From assembly GCF_000425385.1 (NCBI RefSeq), contig NZ_KE384359.1, forward strand, positions 49,341 to 113,340: a stretch of 64,000 nt of DNA. The letters run 5' to 3'. Within the stretch, counting starts at the first letter, position 1; each line of letters opens with the position of its first letter. Positions 10,882-18,825 of this stretch are shown one piece after another. Origin of the DNA: Pseudoduganella violaceinigra DSM 15887 (GTDB taxonomy: Bacteria > Pseudomonadota > Gammaproteobacteria > Burkholderiales > Burkholderiaceae_D). The notes under the pieces were generated by a model, which did no database searches, was not told the DNA's origin, and was given only the letters and a program-made list of their open reading frames with translations. The translations under genes and the position numbers were made by a program.

Positions 10882-10912
10882 CAAAAAAGTAAATCAAAGA
10901 GGAAAAAACAAA

Positions 10913-12019
10913 ATGCTATCCTGGGATGATGAAGCCGCGGCAGCACCGCGCCAAACCCCACCACTGGGCGCCAACGCCGAAGCCACTGCCGAGCAAGTCG
11001 CCCTGCGCGTCAACGCCGACGACAAACGCGTCATCAACGGCCAGACCGACGTCAACCAGCTGGTCCCGTTCAAATACAAATGGGCCTGGGACAAATACCT
11101 GGCCGGCTGCGCCAACCACTGGATGCCGCAGGAAGTGAATATGCAGCGCGACATCGAGCTGTGGAAGAACCCGAACGGCCTGTCCGAAGACGAGCGCCGC
11201 CTGGTCAAGCGCAATCTGGGCTTCTTCGTCACCGCCGACTCCCTGGCCGCGAACAATATCGTGCTGGGCACCTACCGCCACATCACCGCTCCTGAGTGCC
11301 GCCAGTACCTGCTGCGCCAGGCGTTCGAAGAGGCGATCCACACCCACGCCTACCAGTACATCGTCGAGTCCTTGGGCCTGGACGAGCAGGAAATCTTCAA
11401 CGCCTACAACGAAGTGGCGTCGATCCGCGACAAGGACCAGTTCCTGATCCCGTTCATCAACGTGCTGACCGACCCGGCCTTCAAGACCGGCACGCTGGAA
11501 ACCGACCAGCAGCTGCTGAAGTCCCTGATCGTGTTCGCCTGCCTGATGGAAGGCCTGTTCTTCTACGTCGGCTTCACCCAGATCCTGGCGCTGGGCCGTC
11601 AGAACAAGATGATGGGCGCCGCCGAGCAGTACCAGTACATCCTGCGCGACGAATCGATGCACTGCAACTTCGGTATTGACCTGATCAACACCATCAAGCT
11701 GGAAAACCCGCAACTGTGGACCCCGGCCTTCAAGGACGAGATCAAGGCCCTGTTCCTGCAGGCCGTGGAACTGGAATACCGCTACGCCGAAGACACCATG
11801 CCACGCGGCGTGCTGGGCCTGAACGCCGCCATGTTCAAAGGCTACCTGCGCTTCATCGCCAACCGCCGTGCGACCCAGATCGGCCTGGAAACCCTGTTCG
11901 ACCAGGACGAGAATCCATTCCCATGGATGTCGGAAATGATCGACCTGAAGAAGGAACGCAACTTCTTCGAAACCCGCGTGACCGAGTACCAGACCGGCGG
12001 CGCGTTGAGCTGGGATTAA
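10913..12019 (+). CDS. nrdB: Class I ribonucleoside-diphosphate reductase, beta (small) subunit
   Basis: A 368-residue diiron subunit that generates and stores the tyrosyl radical used by NrdA. The start is the ATG at 10913, preceded by AAAGAGG; an in-frame upstream start at 10844 would run through the palindromic repeat and is rejected. Iron ligands and radical site are visible: EEAIHTHAY supplies Glu, His and the likely radical Tyr, and RDESMHCNFG supplies a second Glu/His pair. The C-terminal tail TEYQTGGALSWD is of the type that docks into NrdA. It is followed by a strong terminator at 12076. Confidence 0.96.
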   Translation: MLSWDDEAAAAPRQTPPLGANAEATAEQVALRVNADDKRVINGQTDVNQLVPFKYKWAWDKYLAGCANHWMPQEVNMQRDIELWKNPNGLSEDERRLVKRNLGFFVTADSLAANNIVLGTYRHITAPECRQYLLRQAFEEAIHTHAYQYIVESLGLDEQEIFNAYNEVASIRDKDQFLIPFINVLTDPAFKTGTLETDQQLLKSLIVFACLMEGLFFYVGFTQILALGRQNKMMGAAEQYQYILRDESMHCNFGIDLINTIKLENPQLWTPAFKDEIKALFLQAVELEYRYAEDTMPRGVLGLNAAMFKGYLRFIANRRATQIGLETLFDQDENPFPWMSEMIDLKKERNFFETRVTEYQTGGALSWD

Positions 12020-12075
12020 TCTCTCGCGGCATCGTCGCGTGACGCATGGAATGAGTTTCGTCACGTGAGGAACCC

Positions 12076-12108
12076 AAAGGCCCCTTGGTGAAAACCAAGG
12101 GGCCTTTT
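12076..12108 (+). terminator. Rho-independent terminator of nrdAB
   Basis: AAAGGCCCCTTGG and CCAAGGGGCCTTTT form a perfect GC-rich stem around a short GTGAAAA-type loop, ending in a T run, 57 bp after the nrdB stop. Confidence 0.9.
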
Positions 12109-12326
12109 CAATTTGCTGAGAGTGTCAATTGGCCCGCAGCACGTGTTGATATCACTGGAACAGTTGAAGGCCGGCAAATCTCGAGTACGGGATCTTGACC
12201 GGAAGAGAAGGATCCCAGACTGGTCGACAAGATCAATGAACTGATCGACGCGCGCATGGATCCCCGACTTCCGGCATTGGTAAGCGTTTCCCGCTCGCGT
12301 GTCGGGCTATAAAGCGTGCCGCCTTA
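12109..12326. other. Non-coding stretch with a possible frameshifted gene remnant
   Basis: No intact gene is visible. One frame from about 12143 reads VLISLEQLKAGKSRVRDLD; a different frame from 12199 continues as PEEKDPRLVDKINELID and runs to a stop near 12310. Both pieces have a protein-like composition (charged helices), so this could be a decayed and frameshifted gene end. I recognise no family, and the evidence is only compositional. Confidence 0.3.
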
Positions 12327-12344
12327 ACTTTTGTATAATTTGGC
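12327..12344 (+). promoter_or_regulatory. Shared upstream motif with TATAAT (copy 1)
   Basis: The 18-mer ACTTTTGTATAATTTGGC, containing a consensus -10 TATAAT at 12334-12339, is repeated base for base at 16974-16991, upstream of the paralogous gene. No good -35 box sits 16-18 bp upstream. The ATG of the following gene is 35 bp downstream of the motif. Confidence 0.55.
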
Positions 12345-12378
12345 GCCTCGCAATTTCGCCCTTAATCATCGAGAACCA

Positions 12379-13344
12379 ATGGACGCCACCCCACCAAGCC
12401 CAGCCAAGCCAGCCCGCAAATGGCTGCGCGTTGCGATCTACTTGTTTGCCACCGTGGGCTTGCTGCTCACACTGACGATCGCCTACTTCGCGTTCAGCGC
12501 CAAGACTAAACCAGCCGATCGCAGCTTCGATACGAACGAGGCGATCGACGGCATCATGACGCGCAACTACGGCAAGTATTCGCCAGCCGATAAAGCCTGG
12601 CACTATGTCGACGAGGCGAGACACGAGACCTATCTGGTGACCGTAGTGCAGCAGAAGAAAGTCAATGGCAAGGAAGGCGATGAGCTCTACCTCGTCACCA
12701 GCGGCCGCGTGATCGAATCGAAGGATGGCCCGCTTTCCTTCTACGGCGTGTTCCAGCTTCGCTATCGCGATGGCCAGCTGCATGAATATGGCGATGCGCG
12801 CCGACCCAGCGGCTTCCATCCGGTGACACCGGAGCAGGTCCATTTCGAAGCCCTGAGCGCCGATGTCTGGGGCTGGGTCGTGAAGCTCCTGACCATCGAA
12901 GACGGCGATGGCGAGGCATTCACCACGACGCTCAACGTGGTTCTGGCGCCGCGCGACGAACAGATCGCCGTGCTGGGAGAGTTCTATGCTGAATACCAGA
13001 TTTTAGGGACCGACAACTGCGAGGAAACGGAGCGCTATTACGCCTCCTGGAAAAAAAAGCAGGATAAGCGGCAACTGGCACCGGCCGAGGGCGAAGGCTC
13101 GCCTGAATCTGCCAGCGAAGAGCTCACCGAAGAGGACGTGATGGAACCCCCCAGGTGCACCACACTGCAGTGGTCCTATCGTACCGACCCGGTCACCAAC
13201 GCGACGTTCACGCCTCTGTACATCTCGCGCAAAGCAGGCATGAAGGAAGGCGTGAAAGTGGATGCGAAAACCTGGAAGGTCATGTTCGATCCAAAGAGCT
13301 ATACCTACCTGCTGCCTGACGAGTTGAAATACCCGGGCACGTAA
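12379..13344 (+). CDS. Unrecognised single-pass membrane protein, paralogue of 17030-18028
   Basis: A 321-residue protein of unknown function. The start is the ATG at 12379, giving MDATPPSPAKPARKW, which aligns with the paralogue's N-terminus; an upstream in-frame ATG at 12331 would overlap the TATAAT motif. After a Pro/Lys-rich cytoplasmic start there is one membrane helix (VAIYLFATVGLLLTLTIAYF, about residues 19-38), so the rest is probably periplasmic. Blocks shared with the paralogue include LMTRNYGKYS-like (here IMTRNYGKYS), VTVVQQKK, EQVHFEALSADVWGWVVK, LQWSYRTDPV and TWKVMFDPKS. Two Cys (DNCEETE and PRCTTLQW) are conserved in both and could form a disulfide. No catalytic motif is recognised. 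Confidence 0.75.
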   Translation: MDATPPSPAKPARKWLRVAIYLFATVGLLLTLTIAYFAFSAKTKPADRSFDTNEAIDGIMTRNYGKYSPADKAWHYVDEARHETYLVTVVQQKKVNGKEGDELYLVTSGRVIESKDGPLSFYGVFQLRYRDGQLHEYGDARRPSGFHPVTPEQVHFEALSADVWGWVVKLLTIEDGDGEAFTTTLNVVLAPRDEQIAVLGEFYAEYQILGTDNCEETERYYASWKKKQDKRQLAPAEGEGSPESASEELTEEDVMEPPRCTTLQWSYRTDPVTNATFTPLYISRKAGMKEGVKVDAKTWKVMFDPKSYTYLLPDELKYPGT

Positions 13345-13365
13345 GTAACGGCGGCAAGGTCCTGT

Positions 13366-13740
13366 TCACCACAGGTGCTTGCCGTCGATCACGGCGACCG
13401 CGGCGCTGGCAGCATCGAAGTCATTGAACAGGCACGCGTTGACGACGATGCGGCGCGTGTGGCTATCCCAGCTTCCGTCCATTTGGAAATCGGGCGAGTC
13501 GGTATAGGTGGCGCAGCCGCATTGCGGACAAAAGTGGTGGTTCACCGTCCTGGTGTTCCAGCGATAGGTGCTTTCGCCGGTTGGCGGCTGCACCAGGTGG
13601 AATTGCGCCGGCGCGAAGCTTGCCGTCACGGCGCCGCGCTTGGCGCAGAACGAACACGTGCAACGTGTGAGTTGAGCGGGGATGTCGCCATCGATTTCGA
13701 ATGCGGTGGTGCCGCAGTGACAGCTTCCCTGGATAGTCAT
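13366..13740 (-). CDS. GFA/CENP-V family zinc protein
   Basis: A 124-residue protein of the glutathione-dependent formaldehyde-activating (GFA) fold. The zinc-binding cysteine pattern is complete: CHCGTTAFE near the N-terminus, CTCSFCAKRGA in the middle and CPQCGCATY towards the end. Many GFA-fold members have no proven link to formaldehyde, so the reaction is not assigned. It lies convergent to the unrecognised membrane-protein gene, whose stop is 21 bp away, and about 320 bp from the lipoprotein gene on the other side. Confidence 0.85.
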   Translation of the reverse strand: MTIQGSCHCGTTAFEIDGDIPAQLTRCTCSFCAKRGAVTASFAPAQFHLVQPPTGESTYRWNTRTVNHHFCPQCGCATYTDSPDFQMDGSWDSHTRRIVVNACLFNDFDAASAAVAVIDGKHLW

Positions 13741-14062
13741 GGCCGGCTCCTTGCGATAGAACGCACTTCGCGCGGGGAAGCCTCAATGTAGCGCGGATCG
13801 CGAGAACGCGAAAAACGCCACAGCGGGAGGAGCGTGCGCGGCCAGCGACAAGGCATTGCTGCCGCAGGATGTCTGGCAATTCATGCAATATTTCAATACA
13901 ATAATGTTAATAGGATTAGTCTCATGGAATCCTATGCTGCTTCGCGGCACTCCTCATCCTTTAGCAGGCATCAATTCGTAACTGAGCAAATAAAGTCGGC
14001 GCCGCGTTACGTCTGTTGAGGCTATTGCCATCCCATTCCAAATCCTTAATAAATATCGTTCG
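13741..14062. other. Intergenic region of falling GC content, no gene seen
   Basis: This 322-bp stretch between the divergent GFA-family gene and the Ig-like lipoprotein gene becomes AT-richer from about 13880 (TTCAATACAATAATGTTAATAGG). It probably holds both promoters, but no paired -35/-10 stood out clearly. Short open frames here have no supporting features. Confidence 0.5.
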
Positions 14063-15136
14063 ATGATGTATCGTTTTCTTTGCGCTATTGCGTTCGTTTT
14101 TCTTGCCGGTTGTGGCGGTGCTGACAGCAGCCCCAAGGGCAATACTCCAAATGGGGACTTGGCCCTCAGTTTTTCCTATAGCTCCGTAGCGTGGCCGTTT
14201 GAGCGCTTTTCTCCGCTAAGCATCAAGCCGAATGTCGGTCAATTAGGTAAGAACAAACCGCATTTCAAGATTGTGTCGGGCCGCCTGCCTGACGGGCTGC
14301 AGCTGAATGAACATACCGGCGAAATCTCGGGCGTGCCGACCAGTGTGCAAAATTATGCAAGCTTGAGTATTGCGATCAGCGTTGAGGGATTTTCTGGCGA
14401 ATTGAAATCGTCATTTGTGTTCAGCATCTCGGACAGGAATTTCTACTATGGTCCTACGGTGAGGTTGCAACTGGGTGAGACTATTCCGTCGAAGAAATTG
14501 ACTCCCGGTAGTTGGAACGCGCAGGAAAATCCACAGCCCAATGGCGCCAAGATTACGTTCAGCATTGATCCAGCGACGCCGCTTCCAGCAGGATTGAATC
14601 TCAATACCGCGACAGGCGAAATTAGCGGAACGCCGACGGAGCTTTCCCCCACGGCCAAAGACGTCAATATTCGCATCGCCGTGAACTATAACGGCGTCAG
14701 CTATCCTTATTCGGCTGTGGCGAGCTTCATCGTCTACGCTCCTATGATTTCCGTCAACTACGCACGTCCGGCGGGCTCCTCTGATTTCTACGTGCGCAAT
14801 GGCATGGACTTCAATAGCGGCGCGCCGCGGATTGTTCAAGGTTTTGCGGGCGATAGGATCGACGATTTCCAGCTCGTTCCCAATCACTCCAGTATTTATA
14901 ACCCAAGCGGGACGAACAGCTTACCTCCCGGTCTGGTATTTGATCCGGCGACCGGCGTGATTTCAGGGGTGCCGGCTGCCCCCCACACCTTGAATAGGTG
15001 GGGAAATCCATGCACCCCGTCGGATTTGCAGAACAGAAGCTGCCCGCAGCAATATTGGACTTCTGTCTCCGCGACATTCCATCGTGGCGCTTACTCCCAA
15101 AAGATCTATATCGATGTTTTCTTTAGAGTAGAGTAG
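14063..15136 (+). CDS. Putative-Ig (He_PIG) domain lipoprotein
   Basis: A 357-residue exported lipoprotein (start ATG at 14063 or the adjacent 14066). The N-terminus is a lipoprotein signal with the lipobox LAGCGG, so Cys17-18 would be lipidated. Three putative-Ig repeats are marked by their signature strands: LPDGLQLNEHTGEISGVPT, LPAGLNLNTATGEISGTPT and LPPGLVFDPATGVISGVPA. These cadherin-like folds are common in surface adhesins and carbohydrate-binding proteins. Base composition is visibly AT-richer than the neighbours (runs such as GTATCGTTTTCTTTGCGC), hinting at recent transfer or low expression. A long hairpin lies 34 bp after the stop. The ligand is unknown. Confidence 0.8.
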   Translation: MMYRFLCAIAFVFLAGCGGADSSPKGNTPNGDLALSFSYSSVAWPFERFSPLSIKPNVGQLGKNKPHFKIVSGRLPDGLQLNEHTGEISGVPTSVQNYASLSIAISVEGFSGELKSSFVFSISDRNFYYGPTVRLQLGETIPSKKLTPGSWNAQENPQPNGAKITFSIDPATPLPAGLNLNTATGEISGTPTELSPTAKDVNIRIAVNYNGVSYPYSAVASFIVYAPMISVNYARPAGSSDFYVRNGMDFNSGAPRIVQGFAGDRIDDFQLVPNHSSIYNPSGTNSLPPGLVFDPATGVISGVPAAPHTLNRWGNPCTPSDLQNRSCPQQYWTSVSATFHRGAYSQKIYIDVFFRVE

Positions 15137-15170
15137 CAGCCTGCTGCGTTGGCCCGGCGACATCGGCCTT

Positions 15171-15229
15171 GCCCGCCCCATTAACAAACAAGCCCGCTTC
15201 ATGCGGGTTTGTTTGTTAATGGGGCGGGC
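15171..15229 (+). terminator. Exceptionally long hairpin, probable bidirectional terminator
   Basis: The arms 15171-15197 and 15203-15229 are 27 bp each and pair at all but one position (a C/T difference giving a G-T wobble in RNA), around the 5-nt loop TTCAT. The stem combines a GC clamp (GCCCGCCCC), an AT-rich middle (ATTAACAAACAA) and a GC top (GCCCGC). It sits between the lipoprotein gene and the MscS gene. Confidence 0.75.
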
Positions 15230-15295
15230 GGCAGAAACAGCAAGCGTTATGCGTCAATGTGTACTATGATTTCATGCAATCTGAAGAGGTCAGCC

Positions 15296-16927
15296 ATGCT
15301 CAAACGCACGCTATTCGGCCTTTTGCTGCTGGCGTTCTGCCAGTTTAGCCATGCCTTGCAAGCGGCAACGCCGCCTTTGCCGCGCGATGCGCCCAGCGCC
15401 CACCTTGCTGTCGGCAACCGGACCGTCATGGTGTTCCGCGCCATGCTGAGCGGCTATACGCCCCAGGACCGTGTCGACGCTGCAGGAAAACGCTTGGAGC
15501 GCGCGCTTGCAAACGGCGGTCCGCAGCAAGCCAGCGTTCGTTCCATCAGCGAAGGCACGCAAGTCTTGCTGGATGGCTCGCTGCTGTTCCTGATCACACC
15601 CGGCGACATCAATGCCTTGGCCGGCGATAGCACAGACCTGCTGGCGCAAGAAAGCGCCGCGCAGTTAAGCAAGGCATTGCAGGAGCGCAGCGAACAGCGC
15701 AGCCTGCGTTATGTCGCGCTGGCGGTCGCTTACTGCATCCTGGCCACCTGCGCGCTCGCCATGGCGTTGTGGATGCTCGCGGCGCTGCGCCGCTACGCCG
15801 GCCAGCGGCTGGAAGCCGTGCTTGGGCAGCGGCTGGCGCGCGTCCGGGTGCGCAATGTGAGTGTTCTCGATGCCGGGCATCTGGTCCATTTCACGCGCCT
15901 TGCCGTGAATGTCTCGGCTTGGTTCCTCGGGCTGCTGGCGGCCTATATCTGGCTGGCCTTTGTCCTGGCAAGGATTCCTTTTGCGCGCAACTGGGGCGAA
16001 CGGCTGCAGGACTTCCTGTTCGATACGGCGGCCGGCATCGCCGGCAGCGTCGCGCAAGCGATTCCCGGCCTGCTCATTGTCGCCGTGATCGCGGTGCTGG
16101 CCCGGCTGGCCACGGCCACCCTGGCCTCGGTCTTTGCTCGGGTCGAAAGCGGCGAACTGCAATTCGGCTGGCTCGATCACGATACCGCCACGCCGACGCG
16201 CAGGCTGGCATCGGTGTGCATCTGGCTGTTCGCGCTGGCCATGGCCTATCCCTATTTGCCCGGTTCGCAAACCGCGGCGTTCCAGGGCGTGACCGTGCTG
16301 GCCGGACTGATGCTGTCGATCGGCGCGTCCAGCATTGTGGGCCAGGGCGCGGCGGGACTGATCCTGATGTACACCAGGGCGCTGCGCAAAGGCGATTACG
16401 TCAGCATCGGCGACGTGCAGGGCACTGTCGTCGAGCCGGGTGTGTTCGACACGCGCGTGCGCAACGGCATGGGCATCGTGGTGGCGATGCCGAATGCCTG
16501 GGTGATTGGCAATACAATCAAGAATTACTCGCGCGCGGTACCGGGCGCCTGCGTCATCGATACCATGGTGACGATAGGCTACGACACGCCCTGGCGCCTG
16601 GTGCATGCATTGCTGGAGGAGGCGGCGGGCGCCACCGAAGGCATTGCCGCCGAACCCCGGCCCTTTGTCATGCAGTGCGCGCTGTCGGACTTCTACATCG
16701 AGTACAAGCTGGTGGCCATTTCTGCCCAGGGCTCGCCCCACGGGCGCAGCGCGCTGATCAGCCTTTTGCACCAGAACGTGGTCGACGTCTTCAATCGCGA
16801 AGGCGTGCAAATCATGTCCCCGCATTTCGTGCAGGAGCCGCCGCGGCCACAGATGGTGGCGCCGGAGCTGCGCTTCCCGGAGCATGCGGCAAGCGCCCGC
16901 CATGAACCGGAGGCGGTTGGCAAGTAG
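15296..16927 (+). CDS. MscS-family mechanosensitive ion channel protein
   Basis: A 543-residue membrane protein. The start is the ATG at 15296 with GAAGAGG upstream, giving a signal-like N-terminus (LKRTLFGLLLLAFCQFSHAL); longer frames begin inside the upstream hairpin. An exported region of about 110 residues is followed by membrane helices (about 140-165, 205-235, 250-285, 310-370). The MscS core is seen as GASSIVGQGAAGLILMY (pore-helix region) and then the beta domain GDYVSIGDVQGTVVEPGVFD with MPNAWVIGNTIKNYSR. Such channels release osmolytes on hypo-osmotic shock; the added N-terminal part suggests extra sensing or regulation. No neighbour shares an operon with it. Confidence 0.85.
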   Translation: MLKRTLFGLLLLAFCQFSHALQAATPPLPRDAPSAHLAVGNRTVMVFRAMLSGYTPQDRVDAAGKRLERALANGGPQQASVRSISEGTQVLLDGSLLFLITPGDINALAGDSTDLLAQESAAQLSKALQERSEQRSLRYVALAVAYCILATCALAMALWMLAALRRYAGQRLEAVLGQRLARVRVRNVSVLDAGHLVHFTRLAVNVSAWFLGLLAAYIWLAFVLARIPFARNWGERLQDFLFDTAAGIAGSVAQAIPGLLIVAVIAVLARLATATLASVFARVESGELQFGWLDHDTATPTRRLASVCIWLFALAMAYPYLPGSQTAAFQGVTVLAGLMLSIGASSIVGQGAAGLILMYTRALRKGDYVSIGDVQGTVVEPGVFDTRVRNGMGIVVAMPNAWVIGNTIKNYSRAVPGACVIDTMVTIGYDTPWRLVHALLEEAAGATEGIAAEPRPFVMQCALSDFYIEYKLVAISAQGSPHGRSALISLLHQNVVDVFNREGVQIMSPHFVQEPPRPQMVAPELRFPEHAASARHEPEAVGK

Positions 16928-16973
16928 CCGGCACGCGCACGCTTCAATCCAGAAAAATGAGTGGTTTGGAAAG

Positions 16974-16991
16974 ACTTTTGTATAATTTGGC
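16974..16991 (+). promoter_or_regulatory. Shared upstream motif with TATAAT (copy 2)
   Basis: Identical over 18 bases to 12327-12344, with TATAAT at 16981-16986. It lies 39 bp before the ATG of the paralogous gene, against 35 bp for the first copy. Confidence 0.55.
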
Positions 16992-17029
16992 ACTGAGTAA
17001 TATTGCCAATATACAATAGTTGAAATCCA

Positions 17030-18028
17030 ATGGAAGAAGTCACCACACCTAGTCCAACCAAGCCCGCCCGGAAATGGGCGCGCGCCGTCGTCTACCTGCT
17101 TGCGGCCATCGGCCTGATCCTCACCATCATTATCGTCATCGGAATGATGCAAAAGAAGGGGCGGCCGGATCACACGTTTGACGCGGATGAAACCGTGTCC
17201 GACTTGATGACGCGCAATTACGGCAAGTACTCGGAAGCGCAAAAGGGCTGGCTCTTTGTCGATGACGCGGACCATACGACCTATATCGTCACGGTCGTCC
17301 AGCAAAAGAAAATCGCGGGCAAGGATGGCGATGAGCTTTATCTCGTTACCAGCGGCAAGCCCCTCGATGCGAGTACCACCGGCACCTCCTTCTATGGCGT
17401 GTTCCAGCTGCGCTGGACCGGCGACCAGCTTTACCAGTACAGCAGCCCGCGCACGCTTGGCGCCTATGAACCGGTGACGCCGGAACAGGTGCACTTCGAA
17501 GCCTTGAGCGCGGATGTGTGGGGCTGGGTCGTGAAGACTGTCGTCAAGGAAGAGACCGAGAATGCCAGCGTGGTCACGACGCGCAACGTGGTCCTGGCGC
17601 TGCACGACGAAAAGATCGTCGAACTGGCTGAATTCAACGCCGCGCTGGATCAGACCGGCCAGGGCGATTGCACGGAAACCGAATACCACTATGCCGAGTG
17701 GAAGAAGGCGCGCAGCGAACGTAAGGCCGCCGCCGCCGCGCGCGCGGCATCGTCCACCGGCGATGAGGCGAGCGAAGCGGCCAGCGCGCCCGAAGAGGAA
17801 GAGGGCGATGGCGAACACTTCGACCCGGTGCGCTGCACCAAGCTGCAATGGTCGTACCGCACCGACCCGGTATCCGACTCGACCTTCACGCCCCTGTACA
17901 TCACGCGCAAGGCCGGCATGGAAGAAGGCGTGCAGGTGCCTGCAAAAACCTGGAAAGTGATGTTCGATCCGAAGAGCTTCAGCTACCTGCTGCCGGACGA
18001 ATTGAAGGTGTCGCTCGGCGAAGAGTGA
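17030..18028 (+). CDS. Unrecognised single-pass membrane protein, paralogue of 12379-13344
   Basis: A 332-residue protein of unknown function. It starts MEEVTTPSPTKPARKWAR, then has one membrane helix (VVYLLAAIGLILTIIIVIGM) and a long, probably periplasmic domain. Compared with the paralogue it keeps LMTRNYGKYS, VTVVQQKK, EQVHFEALSADVWGWVVK, LQWSYRTDPV, TPLYITRKAGM and FDPKSFSYLLPDEL, and the two Cys in GDCTETE and VRCTKLQW. A low-complexity Ala/Glu insert (about residues 230-260, EEEEGD) is longer than in the other copy. Codon use is more typical of the chromosome than in the paralogue. It ends before a hairpin terminator at 18067. Confidence 0.75.
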   Translation: MEEVTTPSPTKPARKWARAVVYLLAAIGLILTIIIVIGMMQKKGRPDHTFDADETVSDLMTRNYGKYSEAQKGWLFVDDADHTTYIVTVVQQKKIAGKDGDELYLVTSGKPLDASTTGTSFYGVFQLRWTGDQLYQYSSPRTLGAYEPVTPEQVHFEALSADVWGWVVKTVVKEETENASVVTTRNVVLALHDEKIVELAEFNAALDQTGQGDCTETEYHYAEWKKARSERKAAAAARAASSTGDEASEAASAPEEEEGDGEHFDPVRCTKLQWSYRTDPVSDSTFTPLYITRKAGMEEGVQVPAKTWKVMFDPKSFSYLLPDELKVSLGEE

Positions 18029-18066
18029 TGCGCTGAAACCGTTTCGCAGCACCACGGCAAATCCAG

Positions 18067-18093
18067 AATCCCCGCTTGCGAGCGGGGATTTTG
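18067..18093 (+). terminator. Rho-independent terminator
   Basis: AATCCCCGCT (18067-18076) and AGCGGGGATT (18081-18090) form a perfect 10-bp stem with a 4-nt loop, followed by a short T-rich tail. It lies between convergent genes ending at 18028 (plus) and 18103 (minus), so it may serve both. Confidence 0.8.
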
Positions 18094-18102
18094 CGTTTCT
18101 GG

Positions 18103-18825
18103 CTAGCGGAACTGCGCCAGGATCTGGGCCAGCGTTCCGTCCCGGGTGAGTGTGGCAATGGCGTGGTTGGCCTCCGCCAGGCTGAGATGCCCCTGGCGCG
18201 ATACGGCGCAGCGGGTCTTGAAGCTTGCCGCCGGCAGGGGCGGGTGCAGTTTCAGCGGCACCGCCCGCAAGCGCTGCCGGTAGTCGAGGACGGCGCGCGC
18301 GATCAGGATGTGGTGAACCCGGCCGCGCGCCAGCTTTTCAAAATTGATCTCCATATTGGGCGAGTTTTCGCGCGCAAAGCCGGTCCCGAGGACGGTCTCG
18401 ATCTCGGGATGCTGGTAGCCCAGGATGGTGCCTATGGGCTGGCCGCGCAGGTCGGCGATGGCGAGCGGGCGCGGCTCGCTGGCAGCGGTGACCAGGACTT
18501 CCTCGGCGGTGAACACCGGTTCGCTCCACAGGTAATCGCCTTCGATCCACTGCGGTGCATAGCCGCACAGGATGTCGGCCTCGCCCTTCTGCAATGCTTT
18601 GGCAATCCGCTTGCGCGGCAAGAGCAGGAAACGCACCTCGCGCCCGGTGCTGCGGGCCAGCGCTTCGCCCAGCAATTTGTGCACGCCGTCGATCAGCAGG
18701 CCGTTTTCAATGCGTGCCATCGGCATATCGGCCGCCCGGTCGACCAGGACGACTAGTTCGCCGCAGCGCCCATACGGGGCGGCCATGAGAAGGCAGGCAA
18801 ATGCGAACAGGCGGAACAGTCTCAT
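18103..18825 (-). CDS. Periplasmic solute-binding protein, family-3 like, orphan
   Basis: A 240-residue exported protein. The start is taken at the ATG at 18825, giving the signal peptide MRLFRLFAFACLLMAAPYG; longer in-frame starts would add a non-signal leader. The body fits the type-II periplasmic binding fold of amino-acid-type binding proteins: VVLVDRAADMPMARIENG, KGEADILCGYAPQWIEGDYLW, and the hinge region DLRGQPIGTILGYQHPEIE. No permease or ATPase gene adjoins it. Stand-alone proteins of this type may feed a remote transporter or act as sensors. A second gene of similar type lies about 330 bp upstream on the same strand. Confidence 0.75.
   Translation of the reverse strand: MRLFRLFAFACLLMAAPYGRCGELVVLVDRAADMPMARIENGLLIDGVHKLLGEALARSTGREVRFLLLPRKRIAKALQKGEADILCGYAPQWIEGDYLWSEPVFTAEEVLVTAASEPRPLAIADLRGQPIGTILGYQHPEIETVLGTGFARENSPNMEINFEKLARGRVHHILIARAVLDYRQRLRAVPLKLHPPLPAASFKTRCAVSRQGHLSLAEANHAIATLTRDGTLAQILAQFR

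Noticed and set aside
7799..10897. A minus-strand open frame of about 1030 codons opposite nrdA
   Set aside because: Shadow of nrdA; it reads through the promoter and repeat region and has no recognisable motif.
10844..10912. Upstream in-frame start for nrdB
   Set aside because: The extension would encode the palindromic repeat; the ATG at 10913 has a good ribosome site and the expected N-terminus.
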